Source: an uncultured Methanobrevibacter sp. (GTDB lineage Archaea; Methanobacteriota; Methanobacteria; Methanobacteriales; Methanobacteriaceae). Taken from it: a DNA stretch of 36,444 nucleotides. Positions 1 to 7,483 of this stretch are shown here, one piece after another. Every line of letters begins with the position of its first letter. The first letter of the stretch is position 1. The position numbers and the translations under genes are program-made. Under the pieces are notes generated by a model. It saw only the letters and a program-made list of their open reading frames with translations. It did no database searches and was not told the origin of the DNA. The DNA lies in NCBI RefSeq assembly GCF_947169325.1, contig NZ_CAMVPN010000015.1, positions 1 to 36,444 of the forward strand. The letters are read 5' to 3'.

Positions 1-518
1 CACATAAGCAGGTTGTCCTCGAGTTGTATGGCCTTAAGCATGCGCTTAAACCTGCTTCTGAGGCAGGAATAGATTTGAGCAATTCTCCAGGAACATTTGT
101 ATCGCTGCTTCCGGAAAACCCTGAAAAGGTCGCAAAGGAAATAAAGAAAGAGATTGGAAAGGAAGTCTGCGTGATGATTATTGACACTGACGCAACATAC
201 ATGAAAAACGGCAAGTATTTCACCGGCCTTCCGATTGCCCTAGACGGCATCGATGCTGACAACGGATTTTTCGGATACTTCAAGGGACAGCTTTCAGAAA
301 ACATGGGTTCAACACCTCTTGGCTGCAGTGAAAAAATAGACGTTGAAACGGCCTTGAAAATAGCCAACATTGCTGAAGACTATCAGAAATCCCTTTCAAC
401 AGAAATGAAAACAATACATAGCGTGAAAGAGGTTCTTGGAACTGAATTTGATGAAGTCACTGTTGAGGCGCTCGATTCGATTACACACACCCCTGCCGTA
501 ATCATAAGAAGAAGATAG
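1..518 (+). CDS. CofE-like protein of the F420-0:L-glutamate ligase family (5' end missing)
   Basis: The reading frame is open from the left edge (first full codon at position 3), so the start lies outside the window; 171 residues are visible. The segment reading EAGIDLSNSPGTFVSLLPENP followed by a helix and then VCVMIIDTDA aligns by eye with the central NAGID and ITDTNGR motifs of CofE, the GTP-dependent enzyme that adds glutamates to coenzyme F420, and the tail TPAVIIRRR matches the CofE IPAVVVRG strand. The segment between these motifs looks different from bona fide CofE, and several strongly conserved family residues (for example the TNGR after TD) are not preserved. It may therefore be a paralogue with another substrate. 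Family membership is a motif-level judgement; the specific reaction is not established. A T-rich stretch follows the stop codon. Confidence 0.6.
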   Translation, partial: HKQVVLELYGLKHALKPASEAGIDLSNSPGTFVSLLPENPEKVAKEIKKEIGKEVCVMIIDTDATYMKNGKYFTGLPIALDGIDADNGFFGYFKGQLSENMGSTPLGCSEKIDVETALKIANIAEDYQKSLSTEMKTIHSVKEVLGTEFDEVTVEALDSITHTPAVIIRRR

Positions 519-634
519 TTATGTTTTTATAATACTAAAAACAAAACTAAACATTAATTTTTATGTTATTTTTAATTTTATTTTTCATGAAAAAATATGA
601 TGCATAAACCATTAAAAATCCCAGGGGAAATTAA

Positions 635-1153
635 ATGATAAACGATCCATTAGTAAAGACATTATTAACCAACGTTGTTGAAGATGAAAGTAATTTGCCT
701 ATTGTTGAAGCATTAATCGACGGTGTGGAAACTGACGAGGAAATTGCCAATAAGACTGGAATCAAATTAAATATTGTCAGGAAAATACTTTACAAACTTT
801 ACGATTTAGGATTGGCCAGTTATAAAAGAAGCAAAGACCCTGAGACCCAATGGTTTACATATTCATGGAAATTTGAAAAGGAAGAAGTCATAAATCACAT
901 CAAAAAAGATTCCGAACAGTACCTTCAGATGCTCAATGAGGAACTGGAACGTGAAGAAAACAATATGTTTTTCATTTGCCCTCAAGGCCACGTAAGACTT
1001 GATTTTGACGATGCATCCGATTATGAATTCCTATGCCCAGTATGCATGGAAGAATTGGAATTCCAGGATAACGCAGAAAATATCAAACAAATCAAAGAAG
1101 ATTTGAAAATGGTTGAAAGTAATTTTAATTCCTTTAACAAGAAAAACAAATAA
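635..1153 (+). CDS. tfe: Transcription factor E (archaeal TFIIE-alpha homologue)
   Basis: At 172 residues this has the normal length and layout of archaeal TFE: an N-terminal winged-helix domain (about residues 1-90, with the DEEIANKTGIKLNIVRKILY recognition region), a charged coiled helix, and a C-terminal zinc ribbon. TFE binds RNA polymerase and the TBP/TFB complex and helps open promoters. The ribbon is Cys115-x3-His119-x14-Cys134-x2-Cys137: the usual second cysteine of the first CPxC knuckle is glycine and a histidine follows, so the site would be C3H rather than C4. A GGGGAAAT ribosome binding site precedes the ATG. The HD-domain gene follows after 13 bases, suggesting co-transcription. 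Confidence 0.93.
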   Translation: MINDPLVKTLLTNVVEDESNLPIVEALIDGVETDEEIANKTGIKLNIVRKILYKLYDLGLASYKRSKDPETQWFTYSWKFEKEEVINHIKKDSEQYLQMLNEELEREENNMFFICPQGHVRLDFDDASDYEFLCPVCMEELEFQDNAENIKQIKEDLKMVESNFNSFNKKNK

Positions 1154-1166
1154 CTGCAAGATAAAA

Positions 1167-1658
1167 ATGGAAATAGAATTGCTTAGAGAGGAAAACACTC
1201 CGGAAAACGTTATCGAACATTCCAAGGCAGTTTGCAGAAAAGCTATGGAAATAGCAGCTAATTTTGATAATGCAGATACTGATTTAATCCGCAAAGGCGC
1301 CCTTCTGCATGACATCGGAAGATCCAGAACCCACGGCATCACACATGCAATTGAAGGAGTTAAAATAGCTGAAGCGCACGGCTACACCCAGGATGTCCTC
1401 AACATCATTGAAAGACATATAGGTGCAGGGATTACCGCTGAGGAGGCCGTCAAGCTGGGGCTTCCGGAAAAATCCTACATTCCGGAAACGCTTGAGGAAA
1501 AAATTGTGGCTCATGCGGACAATTTAATCAGCGGCAGCGATGAAGTCGACATCGATTTTGTGATTGAAAAGTGGAAACGCAGAATCGACGAGCCAGACGA
1601 TAACATTAAACGTTTAATAGAATTGAATAATGAACTGATTGAAGTTTTTGAGGAATAG
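1167..1658 (+). CDS. HD-domain phosphohydrolase family protein (HDIG type)
   Basis: The 163-residue protein carries the metal-binding HD motif at residues 48-49 (ALLHDIGRSRTHG), a second histidine in GITHA, a later ERHIGAG segment and HADNL near the C-terminus, the pattern of the TIGR00295/HDIG family of archaeal uncharacterised HD hydrolases. Such enzymes hydrolyse phosphate esters or nucleotides with two metals; the substrate here is unknown. I chose the ATG at 1167 (MEIELLREE) because the family starts close to this point, and the longer alternative start at 1113 lies inside the tfe coding region. The next gene starts 1 base after this stop, so the two are almost certainly one transcript. 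Confidence 0.85.
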   Translation: MEIELLREENTPENVIEHSKAVCRKAMEIAANFDNADTDLIRKGALLHDIGRSRTHGITHAIEGVKIAEAHGYTQDVLNIIERHIGAGITAEEAVKLGLPEKSYIPETLEEKIVAHADNLISGSDEVDIDFVIEKWKRRIDEPDDNIKRLIELNNELIEVFEE

Positions 1659-1659
1659 T

Positions 1660-2568
1660 ATGCAAGTAATATGTTCAAGTGAAGAATCTTTGTGGCGTCC
1701 TGAAGCTGTCAGGTGGAGACAGAGAATGGAAATGATGAAACCTTTAGGAGAAACCGTTGTTTTATTGCCATGCAGTATGAAGAAGCCTTATTCCAATTCA
1801 AAATCCCATCAGAAATTCAGAAAGCTGACAAGGTCCTATCAGGAGCTTATAGTCACATCACCTTTTGGAATCTGTCCTAGGGAACTTGAAAACACATTTC
1901 CAATCCAGTCATATGACACCAGCACTACAGGCGTGTGGTCTGAAGATGAAATTGAAGTGACAGGAAAGCTTATTGAGAAATATACAAAAGGAAAACAGGT
2001 TGTGGCAAATCTTGCCGGAGGATATCTGCAGTCTGCAGAAGCATATTTAGATGATTTCATTAATGTATGTGTCGACGACAGGCCAACTTCACCTGATTCC
2101 CTTTATAACTTAAGGATGGAACTTAAAAATCATCAGAGAGTGAACCGCAGGGAAAAGACACTCCATGAGCTAAGGTCAATTGCTAAATACCAGTTCGGCG
2201 AAAACGGAGATGGATTCATTCCAGACAATGTCAAAACCAAAGGAATGTATCACAAAAGGATATTGTCCGATGGAGTTCAGCTTGCATTGCTGAACAAGGA
2301 TTACGGAATGTACAGGTTGAATCTTGCTGGCGGAGAAATCCTGAAGGATTTGGGAATCAATATCGTCAATGTTGATTTTGACCTTACAACAAATACCGTT
2401 TTTGCACCGGGAATCGTTGAAGCAGACCACAATATCATTCCAAACGACGAAGTGGTTGTCGTTAAGGACGATACTGTCGTTGGAGTTGGAAAGGCTGTGA
2501 TGACCGGTCATGAAATGGAAGAATGTGATAATGGTATTGGCGTGAAAATTAAACACCGATTAAAATAA
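1660..2568 (+). CDS. Archaeosine synthase (ArcS)-like catalytic half: DUF5591 core plus PUA domain
   Basis: The 302-residue protein contains the signature PC-x3-KPY-x2-S-x2-H (Pro37-Cys38, Lys42-Pro43-Tyr44, Ser47, His50) of the ArcS catalytic core, and it ends in a PUA RNA-binding domain (about residues 225-302). ArcS converts preQ0 at position 15 of tRNA towards archaeosine. Known euryarchaeal ArcS proteins are roughly twice as long because a TGT-like domain precedes this core; here that part is absent and the upstream neighbour is an unrelated HD protein, so the protein is a free-standing C-terminal half. The start at 1660 is 1 base after the HD gene stop. It could work with a separately encoded TGT-like partner elsewhere, or act on another tRNA. 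The QPTR-type transporter at 18.6 kb may be functionally related. Confidence 0.75.
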   Translation: MQVICSSEESLWRPEAVRWRQRMEMMKPLGETVVLLPCSMKKPYSNSKSHQKFRKLTRSYQELIVTSPFGICPRELENTFPIQSYDTSTTGVWSEDEIEVTGKLIEKYTKGKQVVANLAGGYLQSAEAYLDDFINVCVDDRPTSPDSLYNLRMELKNHQRVNRREKTLHELRSIAKYQFGENGDGFIPDNVKTKGMYHKRILSDGVQLALLNKDYGMYRLNLAGGEILKDLGINIVNVDFDLTTNTVFAPGIVEADHNIIPNDEVVVVKDDTVVGVGKAVMTGHEMEECDNGIGVKIKHRLK

Positions 2569-2586
2569 TTTGGTTAAAGCAAACTA

Positions 2587-2594
2587 TTTATATA
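2587..2594 (+). promoter_or_regulatory. TATA box for the MIP18-family gene
   Basis: TTTATATA sits about 50 bases upstream of the start at 2643, preceded by a purine-rich BRE-like segment (GTTAAAGCAAAC). An AGGAGA ribosome binding site follows just before the ATG. The position gives a short leader of about 25 bases. Confidence 0.6.
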
Positions 2595-2642
2595 GGAAAT
2601 TTAAAATTTATTAATTACAATAAAAATTAGGAGACACTAATT

Positions 2643-2927
2643 ATGTCAGAAGATTTAGTAAATGATATTAGAGATGCTGTTTCTGTAATCAATGACCCTC
2701 ACATGGGCATAAGTATTGTAGAAATGGGTATTGTGCAAAATATTACTGTAGACGGCGATCAAGCTGAAATTATCATTAAACCAACCAACCCTGGTTGTAT
2801 GAGTATCACCCGTATTGCTGCTGATGCTAAAATCAAAGCAGAAAGCGTTGAAGGTATTGATACTGCAAAAATTATTGTTGAAGGACATGCTATGGCAGAC
2901 TCCATCAACGAAATGATTAACAGATAA
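2643..2927 (+). CDS. MIP18/DUF59-family Fe-S assembly protein (SufT/PaaD-like)
   Basis: This 94-residue single-domain protein has the two hallmarks of the family: an N-terminal DPHMGISIVEMGIV block (equivalent to DPE...ILDLGLV) and the TNPGCM loop with its conserved Cys52. Family members help mature or deliver iron-sulfur clusters; in methanogens free-standing copies are common. It has its own TATA box and a good AGGAGA ribosome binding site, and the next feature is a tRNA with its own promoter, so it is probably monocistronic. The exact client protein cannot be told from sequence. Confidence 0.85.
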   Translation: MSEDLVNDIRDAVSVINDPHMGISIVEMGIVQNITVDGDQAEIIIKPTNPGCMSITRIAADAKIKAESVEGIDTAKIIVEGHAMADSINEMINR

Positions 2928-3029
2928 AATTTTAAAAATCTTATATAATTCTATATATGACCGAAAGAGTTATATATAGTAATTAATATAAGTATAAGTG
3001 TTGACAGTTAACTGCCGACTTTATTTCAT

Positions 3030-3104
3030 AGGCTAGTGGCACAGCTTGGTTAGCGCGCTCGGCTGATAACCGGGAGGTCATGGGTTCGAATCCCATCTAG
3101 CCTA
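3030..3104 (+). tRNA. tRNA-Ile (anticodon GAT)
   Basis: A full cloverleaf can be drawn. The acceptor stem pairs AGGCTAG (3030-3036) with CTAGCCT (3097-3103), followed by discriminator A at 3104. The anticodon stem CTCGG/CCGGG carries the loop CTGATAA (anticodon GAT), and the T arm is ATGGG-TTCGAAT-CCCAT. CCA is not encoded and there is no intron. TATA-like elements lie at about 2970-2978 and 2986-2994. A 10-base palindrome (CAGTTAACTG, 3005-3014) lies just upstream. Confidence 0.96.
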
Positions 3105-3248
3105 CTTCTAACTTATTTTTAAGACATTTTCATTTTACTTGACAACTTTATCTAAAAATTATCGGCTTTTTTTAAATATGAAAATCATTAAATATCATCA
3201 TCAACATAAAGTTACTTGGATGTACAAAAAGTTGGAATGATGATAAAA

Positions 3249-3752
3249 ATGTGGGAAAGAATCAACGAAAAATTCAAGAAATATCCTGCACGGATAAGAG
3301 TTGCAGAGAAGATGATTGAATTGGGCCTCTCCATCAATGAAGACGGGAAAATCTATTGCGGTAATCTCAAAATCAGTGATAAGGCATTGGCTATGGCTGC
3401 TGATGTTGACAGAAGAGCAATAAAATCAACAATAGAAATCATAAAAGAGGATGAAGAACTGAACAATTTATTTTCAAACATCATTCCTGCAGGTACACTG
3501 CTCAAAAACATCGCCAAAAATCTTGAAATGGGAGTCATTGAAATAGAAGTTGGATCTGAAAGCGAAGGAATACTTGCAGCAACAACAGATTTGATTTCAA
3601 AAAAAGGAATCGACATCAGGCAAGCTTATGCCGAAGATACGGAGCTTCAAAAAGATCCAATATTAACAATAATTACTGAAGAACCCGTTAAAGGGGATTT
3701 GATAAACGAATTTTTAAAAATAAAAGGAGTGACAAGGGTATCAATCTATTGA
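3249..3752 (+). CDS. ACT-domain regulator of amino acid metabolism (COG2150-like)
   Basis: The 167-residue protein has an N-terminal helical, HTH-like half (residues about 1-85, including a LSINEDGKIYCGNLKISDKALA segment) and a C-terminal ACT-like fold (about 90-167) of the kind that binds amino acids. This is the layout of the archaeal proteins predicted to regulate amino acid metabolism. I chose the ATG at 3249 (MWERINEKF) because GGAATGATGAT, a ribosome-binding-site-like run, sits just before it; the ATGs at 3237-3242 and a TTG at 3216 are alternatives. Its last 7 bases overlap the end of the convergent hypC. The target genes and ligand are unknown. Confidence 0.75.
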   Translation: MWERINEKFKKYPARIRVAEKMIELGLSINEDGKIYCGNLKISDKALAMAADVDRRAIKSTIEIIKEDEELNNLFSNIIPAGTLLKNIAKNLEMGVIEIEVGSESEGILAATTDLISKKGIDIRQAYAEDTELQKDPILTIITEEPVKGDLINEFLKIKGVTRVSIY

Positions 3753-4021
3753 TTGAAATGTTCCCTTCTTGCTTTTTCCATTTCCATATCCTCTTCTTCG
3801 AGAATATCCAAAAGTTCTTCCCAAGCTTCTAAAGATTCTTTAGCAGCTTCATCACTTAATTTTTCAATTGCATAACCTGCATGGATAAGAACGTATTCAC
3901 CTACTTCCACATCAGGCAAAAGGTCCATTTTGGCTTGCTGTCTTGCTCCGCCAAAATCAACGTATAATAAACAATCCTCTTTATTAATTTCCACTACTTG
4001 AGCGGGTGCTGCAATACACAT
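3746..4021 (-). CDS. hypC: Hydrogenase maturation chaperone HypC
   Basis: At 91 residues with the invariant N-terminal Met-Cys (MCIAAPAQV), a GGARQQAKMDLLPDVEVGEYVLIHAGYAIEKL core and an acidic helical tail, this is a standard HypC. HypC carries the Fe(CN)2CO precursor with HypD to the large subunit of [NiFe] hydrogenases, here presumably the F420-reducing, Mvh- or Ech/Eha-type enzymes of the methanogen. The ribosome binding site GGAGAGAT is 6-7 bases before ATG. It is transcribed divergently from the oxidoreductase gene at 4101 across an 80-base AT-rich spacer, and its 3' end overlaps the ACT gene by 7 bases. Confidence 0.95.
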   Translation of the reverse strand: MCIAAPAQVVEINKEDCLLYVDFGGARQQAKMDLLPDVEVGEYVLIHAGYAIEKLSDEAAKESLEAWEELLDILEEEDMEMEKARREHFNQ

Positions 4022-4100
4022 TAATTATCTCTCCAAAATTTTAATATATACATTATTTACTAAATTGATAATATATAAAATTATCTAAACAGGTGTTTTA

Positions 4101-5402
4101 ATGGAAAATATTGTTATCGGTTCAGGCCCTGCAGGAAGATTAGGTTCTCTTGAGCTTGGAAAATTAGGAAAAGAAGTTACTTTAATTGAAAAAAATCATA
4201 TAGCCGGAACTTGCTTGAATGAAGGTTGCATGGTTATTTGCGCATTGACAGACGTTACAAAATTCATCGATTCCAACAGAAGATTCAATGAACACGGATT
4301 CGTCAAAAGCCAGATTGAGGTTTCATATGAAAAGATTGTTGAAAAGATAGTGGAAACTCAGGAAATGCTTCGAAAATTGAATCAGATGGAAAATGAAAGC
4401 TTTGGAAACAACATCATCTACGGTGAAGCCAAAATCGACGGTGAAAGCGTTAATGTCAATGGAGAAAGCTTTGAATATGACAATCTGATGATTGCAACCG
4501 GTGCACGCCCCTTCATACCTGACATTGAAGGCAGCGAATATGGTCTGACCAACAAAGACATCCTAAAGCTGGACAAGGTTCCTGAAAAGCTAAACATCAT
4601 AGGTGGTGGAATAATAGCCTGTGAAATAGCCAACATCTATTCCACATTAGGCAGTGAAGTCAATGTCCTTGCAAGAAGCACATTTCTAAAGGAAATTGGC
4701 GGAAAAGCCAAAGAATACATATTGGAAACAATAATGCCTGACGTCAATGTCATTGAAAACGTCAATGTCGAAAAGGCATTTAAGGACAATGTCCTCACTG
4801 ATGACGGCAATGAGCTTGAGGGAGTTCCATTCTTTGCAACCGGAAGGGTTCCTAACAGTGAAATTGCAGAAGGCATTGTTGAGATTAACGATGACAAAAC
4901 CATTAAAGTCAATGAAATGATGAAAACAAATGTGGATAACATTTATGCAGCAGGCGATGTGACCGGAGGATATCAGCTGACTCCTGTAGCCAGAATGGAG
5001 GGCATTACAGCCGCAAGAAACATGGCAGGATTTTCAAATAAGGTACACTACAGCTGCATTCCACAAACATTGAGCCTGAATATGGAAGCGAGCTTTGTCA
5101 AAAATGAAAAGTCAGAGTGTGGCGATGAAGACAAGGCAACAATCGGAATACCTGGAATTGCCGGGCCGTCCTCATTCTGGAATATTTTGACCGGAGATAC
5201 AGGTTATACCGAAGTGGAATTCGACAAGAAAAACAATAAGGTCAACAGAATTAATTCGATATCTCCATCATCTACAAGCGATGTGGCATATCAGGCATAT
5301 CTGATGAGAATGGGATATGATTTGGATGATTATGGTGACTTTTTAGAAATACATCCATCAACAGATTCAAATTACAAAATAATCAAAAACATGTGGCTAT
5401 AA
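4101..5402 (+). CDS. FAD/NAD(P)-dependent disulfide oxidoreductase, dihydrolipoamide-dehydrogenase-like, atypical
   Basis: The 433-residue length and domain order fit the class I pyridine-nucleotide disulfide reductases: an FAD-binding GSGPAG (residues 7-12), a redox disulfide Cys38-LNEG-Cys43, an NAD(P)-binding GGGIIACEIA region near residue 170, the second FAD motif NIYAAGDVTGG near 285, and a C-terminal dimerisation domain. Two features are unusual. The stretch after the second cysteine reads MVICALT rather than IPSK-x-L. The C-terminal catalytic motif HPT-x-x-E is HPSTDS, so His418 is kept but the partner glutamate is Ser423. The substrate is therefore unlikely to be plain dihydrolipoamide. 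The start is supported by AGGTG 7 bases before ATG. Its 3' end is 6 bases from the convergent MurG-like gene. Confidence 0.8.
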   Translation: MENIVIGSGPAGRLGSLELGKLGKEVTLIEKNHIAGTCLNEGCMVICALTDVTKFIDSNRRFNEHGFVKSQIEVSYEKIVEKIVETQEMLRKLNQMENESFGNNIIYGEAKIDGESVNVNGESFEYDNLMIATGARPFIPDIEGSEYGLTNKDILKLDKVPEKLNIIGGGIIACEIANIYSTLGSEVNVLARSTFLKEIGGKAKEYILETIMPDVNVIENVNVEKAFKDNVLTDDGNELEGVPFFATGRVPNSEIAEGIVEINDDKTIKVNEMMKTNVDNIYAAGDVTGGYQLTPVARMEGITAARNMAGFSNKVHYSCIPQTLSLNMEASFVKNEKSECGDEDKATIGIPGIAGPSSFWNILTGDTGYTEVEFDKKNNKVNRINSISPSSTSDVAYQAYLMRMGYDLDDYGDFLEIHPSTDSNYKIIKNMWL

Positions 5403-5408
5403 TTGCCA

Positions 5409-6458
5409 CTATCTTACTTTTTTCAGCATCTTATCTGCCAGAACATCACTGGCTTCAAGGCAAAGTTTTGCATACTTGGCGGTGTTTTCGCTTAATGACT
5501 CATAATTGTCAAAGGCAAACTGCACATTTTTCACAACATCATCTACTGAGGATTCGACAATAGCTCCCTTGAACACGCCTGCCATATTCTGGTATCTTCC
5601 CCATTTAACATGTGTCAAAGCCACAATCGGAGTGTCTGAAGACAGGGCTTCCTGAAGGGAAACTCCATCATCGGTCAATACTGCCAGATCGGCATACTTG
5701 AAGAGATGATTGATCCAGTCGACATAACCGGCATAGATTATGTCTCTTTTATTGATTTCATCAAGATACTCGTCATGCAGAGGAAGGCCAACCAGAACTA
5801 GATTGTACTCATCGGTGAAATCGGCAACATGGCAAACGCCGTCAATCATTCCCTTGAATATTGATGAGCCTGAAGAAAATACGATGGTCTTTTTGCTTTC
5901 ATCAAAATCAGAGTATTCCTTTAATTTTAAAAGACCGATATCTGCATCTCCGTCGCCTGAATCCTGTGCAAGAGGATAATATGACTTGTCAGTGTTTTTA
6001 GGAAGAGTTTCCCATTTGAACTTATCCAAATCAGGCAATATGAAGCATTCGTTGAATTTTGGACATACTTTTGAGTCCAGAGGGGTTGAAATCAATGAGA
6101 ATGCAGGTTTGCGGGCCAGCTTTGCACCGACTGAACCGACAATAGCGCCTCCACCTAAAACTCCAATTACAAAATCGGCTTTGGTTCTTTTAATCAGACT
6201 TCTTGCCTTGAATGTTGCTGCAATCAGCTTTAAAGCGGCTTTAGCTGCAGACAGTTTTGTGGCGGCGTGTCCTCCGGCCTGAGGTATTGATATCTTGTGC
6301 CAGGAATAGCCGTGCTTTTTAAACAGTATCCCAGGAGCGGATTCGTCGAGTGCTATTTCACATTGGACTCCTTTCTTTTCAAGTGACTTCATCAGATTCA
6401 AAGCGATTGATGCGTCTCCGCCCAAACCTCTTCCGGTAACTATCAGCAATGCCTTCAC
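5409..6458 (-). CDS. MurG-like (GT28-type) glycosyltransferase
   Basis: This 349-residue protein has a two-Rossmann-domain GT-B build. It has an N-terminal glycine-rich start (VTGRGLGGDASIALNLMKSL), a FVIGVLGGGAIVGSVGAKLA segment like the acceptor-side G loops of MurG, and a C-terminal donor half with KTIVFSSGSS and DDGVSLQEALSSDTPIVAL, reminiscent of the GGxxSxxEAL-type UDP-GlcNAc-binding loop. I use the GTG at 6458 because GGTGAT lies 3 bases before it; that site overlaps the stop of the MraY-like gene (gap 4 bases), so the two are translationally coupled. By analogy with bacteria it would add an aminosugar to a lipid-linked intermediate on the cytoplasmic face, plausibly in pseudomurein synthesis. 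The donor and acceptor are inferred. Confidence 0.7.
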   Translation of the reverse strand: MKALLIVTGRGLGGDASIALNLMKSLEKKGVQCEIALDESAPGILFKKHGYSWHKISIPQAGGHAATKLSAAKAALKLIAATFKARSLIKRTKADFVIGVLGGGAIVGSVGAKLARKPAFSLISTPLDSKVCPKFNECFILPDLDKFKWETLPKNTDKSYYPLAQDSGDGDADIGLLKLKEYSDFDESKKTIVFSSGSSIFKGMIDGVCHVADFTDEYNLVLVGLPLHDEYLDEINKRDIIYAGYVDWINHLFKYADLAVLTDDGVSLQEALSSDTPIVALTHVKWGRYQNMAGVFKGAIVESSVDDVVKNVQFAFDNYESLSENTAKYAKLCLEASDVLADKMLKKVR

Positions 6459-6462
6459 AAAA

Positions 6463-7419
6463 TCACCTTCCAAGCCTTATTTTTGATTTTTGGGAAGGTT
6501 CGTATCTTTTCGGATGTGATGCATGAGGGTTATAAAGCAATCTTCTGAAACCCAATTTGATCAATAACGGATTGGTTACAACAATCTGTTTGTCTTCCAA
6601 AAACCATTTTCTGAGCAAATCTCCCAGTCCCCCTCCTGTCAGGACGTCCATGAAATAATCTCCGAAAGTCGGGTCAAGCAGCCTCAAGTTTTGCCTGAAG
6701 AACACTTTAAGGGTATTTCTTCTGACAAATGCAATCAGGGTTGTGGTTGCAATGAACATGATAATCAAGCCGACCAAACCGCCCATGATATAGAATGATG
6801 CTCCCAGTGCAATTGCAAATGTATGGTTTCCGACTTCTCCAAGCATGATTTTTCCAGAAAAGTCCAGAGGAGAGTATCCCAGACAAACCACAAATGTCAA
6901 TAGGGGAGTGTAAATTGCAGGAAGTTCAGCTACCTCGGCAGAACCTAAAATAAGCATGAAGAGCATTGTCACAACGCACATTATCATGGTGACTATGCAT
7001 GTTGAGCCTGGCTGCATGTCTGAAATGTTGAGAGGCTGCACCATGAGCGCTATGAATATTGCGGACACTCCCAGACCCTGAATCAGACCTGCAATCATCA
7101 CCAGTATGATTCCAATGCCTCGGGATAGCTGTCCCCATTCTATTCCGAATGGAGATTTTTTTCTTCCCATCACATCGTCGATAAATGCACAAACACCAAT
7201 TATTAAAATGAGGCTGTTGAATCCCGGCAGGAAGAAAAAGGACAGAATTATGAACGGAATTAAACCGACAGCCCTTGGAATTCCACCGCGAACATTAGGA
7301 TATAAATTTCCCAAATAGCCTCTTTTACCCAGGAACCTGAAAATGATGTTTATTACTGCGGTTCCCAGTGCAGAGAAGATAAAAACTAAAATCAATGCTA
7401 TAATTAATGTCGTATACAT
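6463..7419 (-). CDS. MraY/WecA-family (GT4) polyprenyl-phosphate glycosyl-1-phosphate transferase-like protein
   Basis: The 318-residue protein has roughly nine to ten hydrophobic segments and the family landmarks: an NVRGGIPRAVGL cytoplasmic loop, FIDDVMGRK with Asp81-Asp82 (the metal-binding DD motif), and LGEVGNHTFAIALGA, which corresponds to the GDxGSLALG motif. MraY-type enzymes transfer a sugar phosphate from UDP to a lipid phosphate, the first membrane step of wall building. In this copy the normally invariant aspartate of GDxG is Glu195. The start is taken as ATG 7419; a GTG three codons upstream is possible. Together with the coupled MurG-like gene it suggests a lipid-linked pseudomurein precursor pathway. 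The activity is inferred. Confidence 0.75.
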   Translation of the reverse strand: MYTTLIIALILVFIFSALGTAVINIIFRFLGKRGYLGNLYPNVRGGIPRAVGLIPFIILSFFFLPGFNSLILIIGVCAFIDDVMGRKKSPFGIEWGQLSRGIGIILVMIAGLIQGLGVSAIFIALMVQPLNISDMQPGSTCIVTMIMCVVTMLFMLILGSAEVAELPAIYTPLLTFVVCLGYSPLDFSGKIMLGEVGNHTFAIALGASFYIMGGLVGLIIMFIATTTLIAFVRRNTLKVFFRQNLRLLDPTFGDYFMDVLTGGGLGDLLRKWFLEDKQIVVTNPLLIKLGFRRLLYNPHASHPKRYEPSQKSKIRLGR

Positions 7420-7483
7420 ATAAACCACGAATTTCTAAAATTTGTTTTACTAATAATTAATTTAATAATTAATGCTATATATA

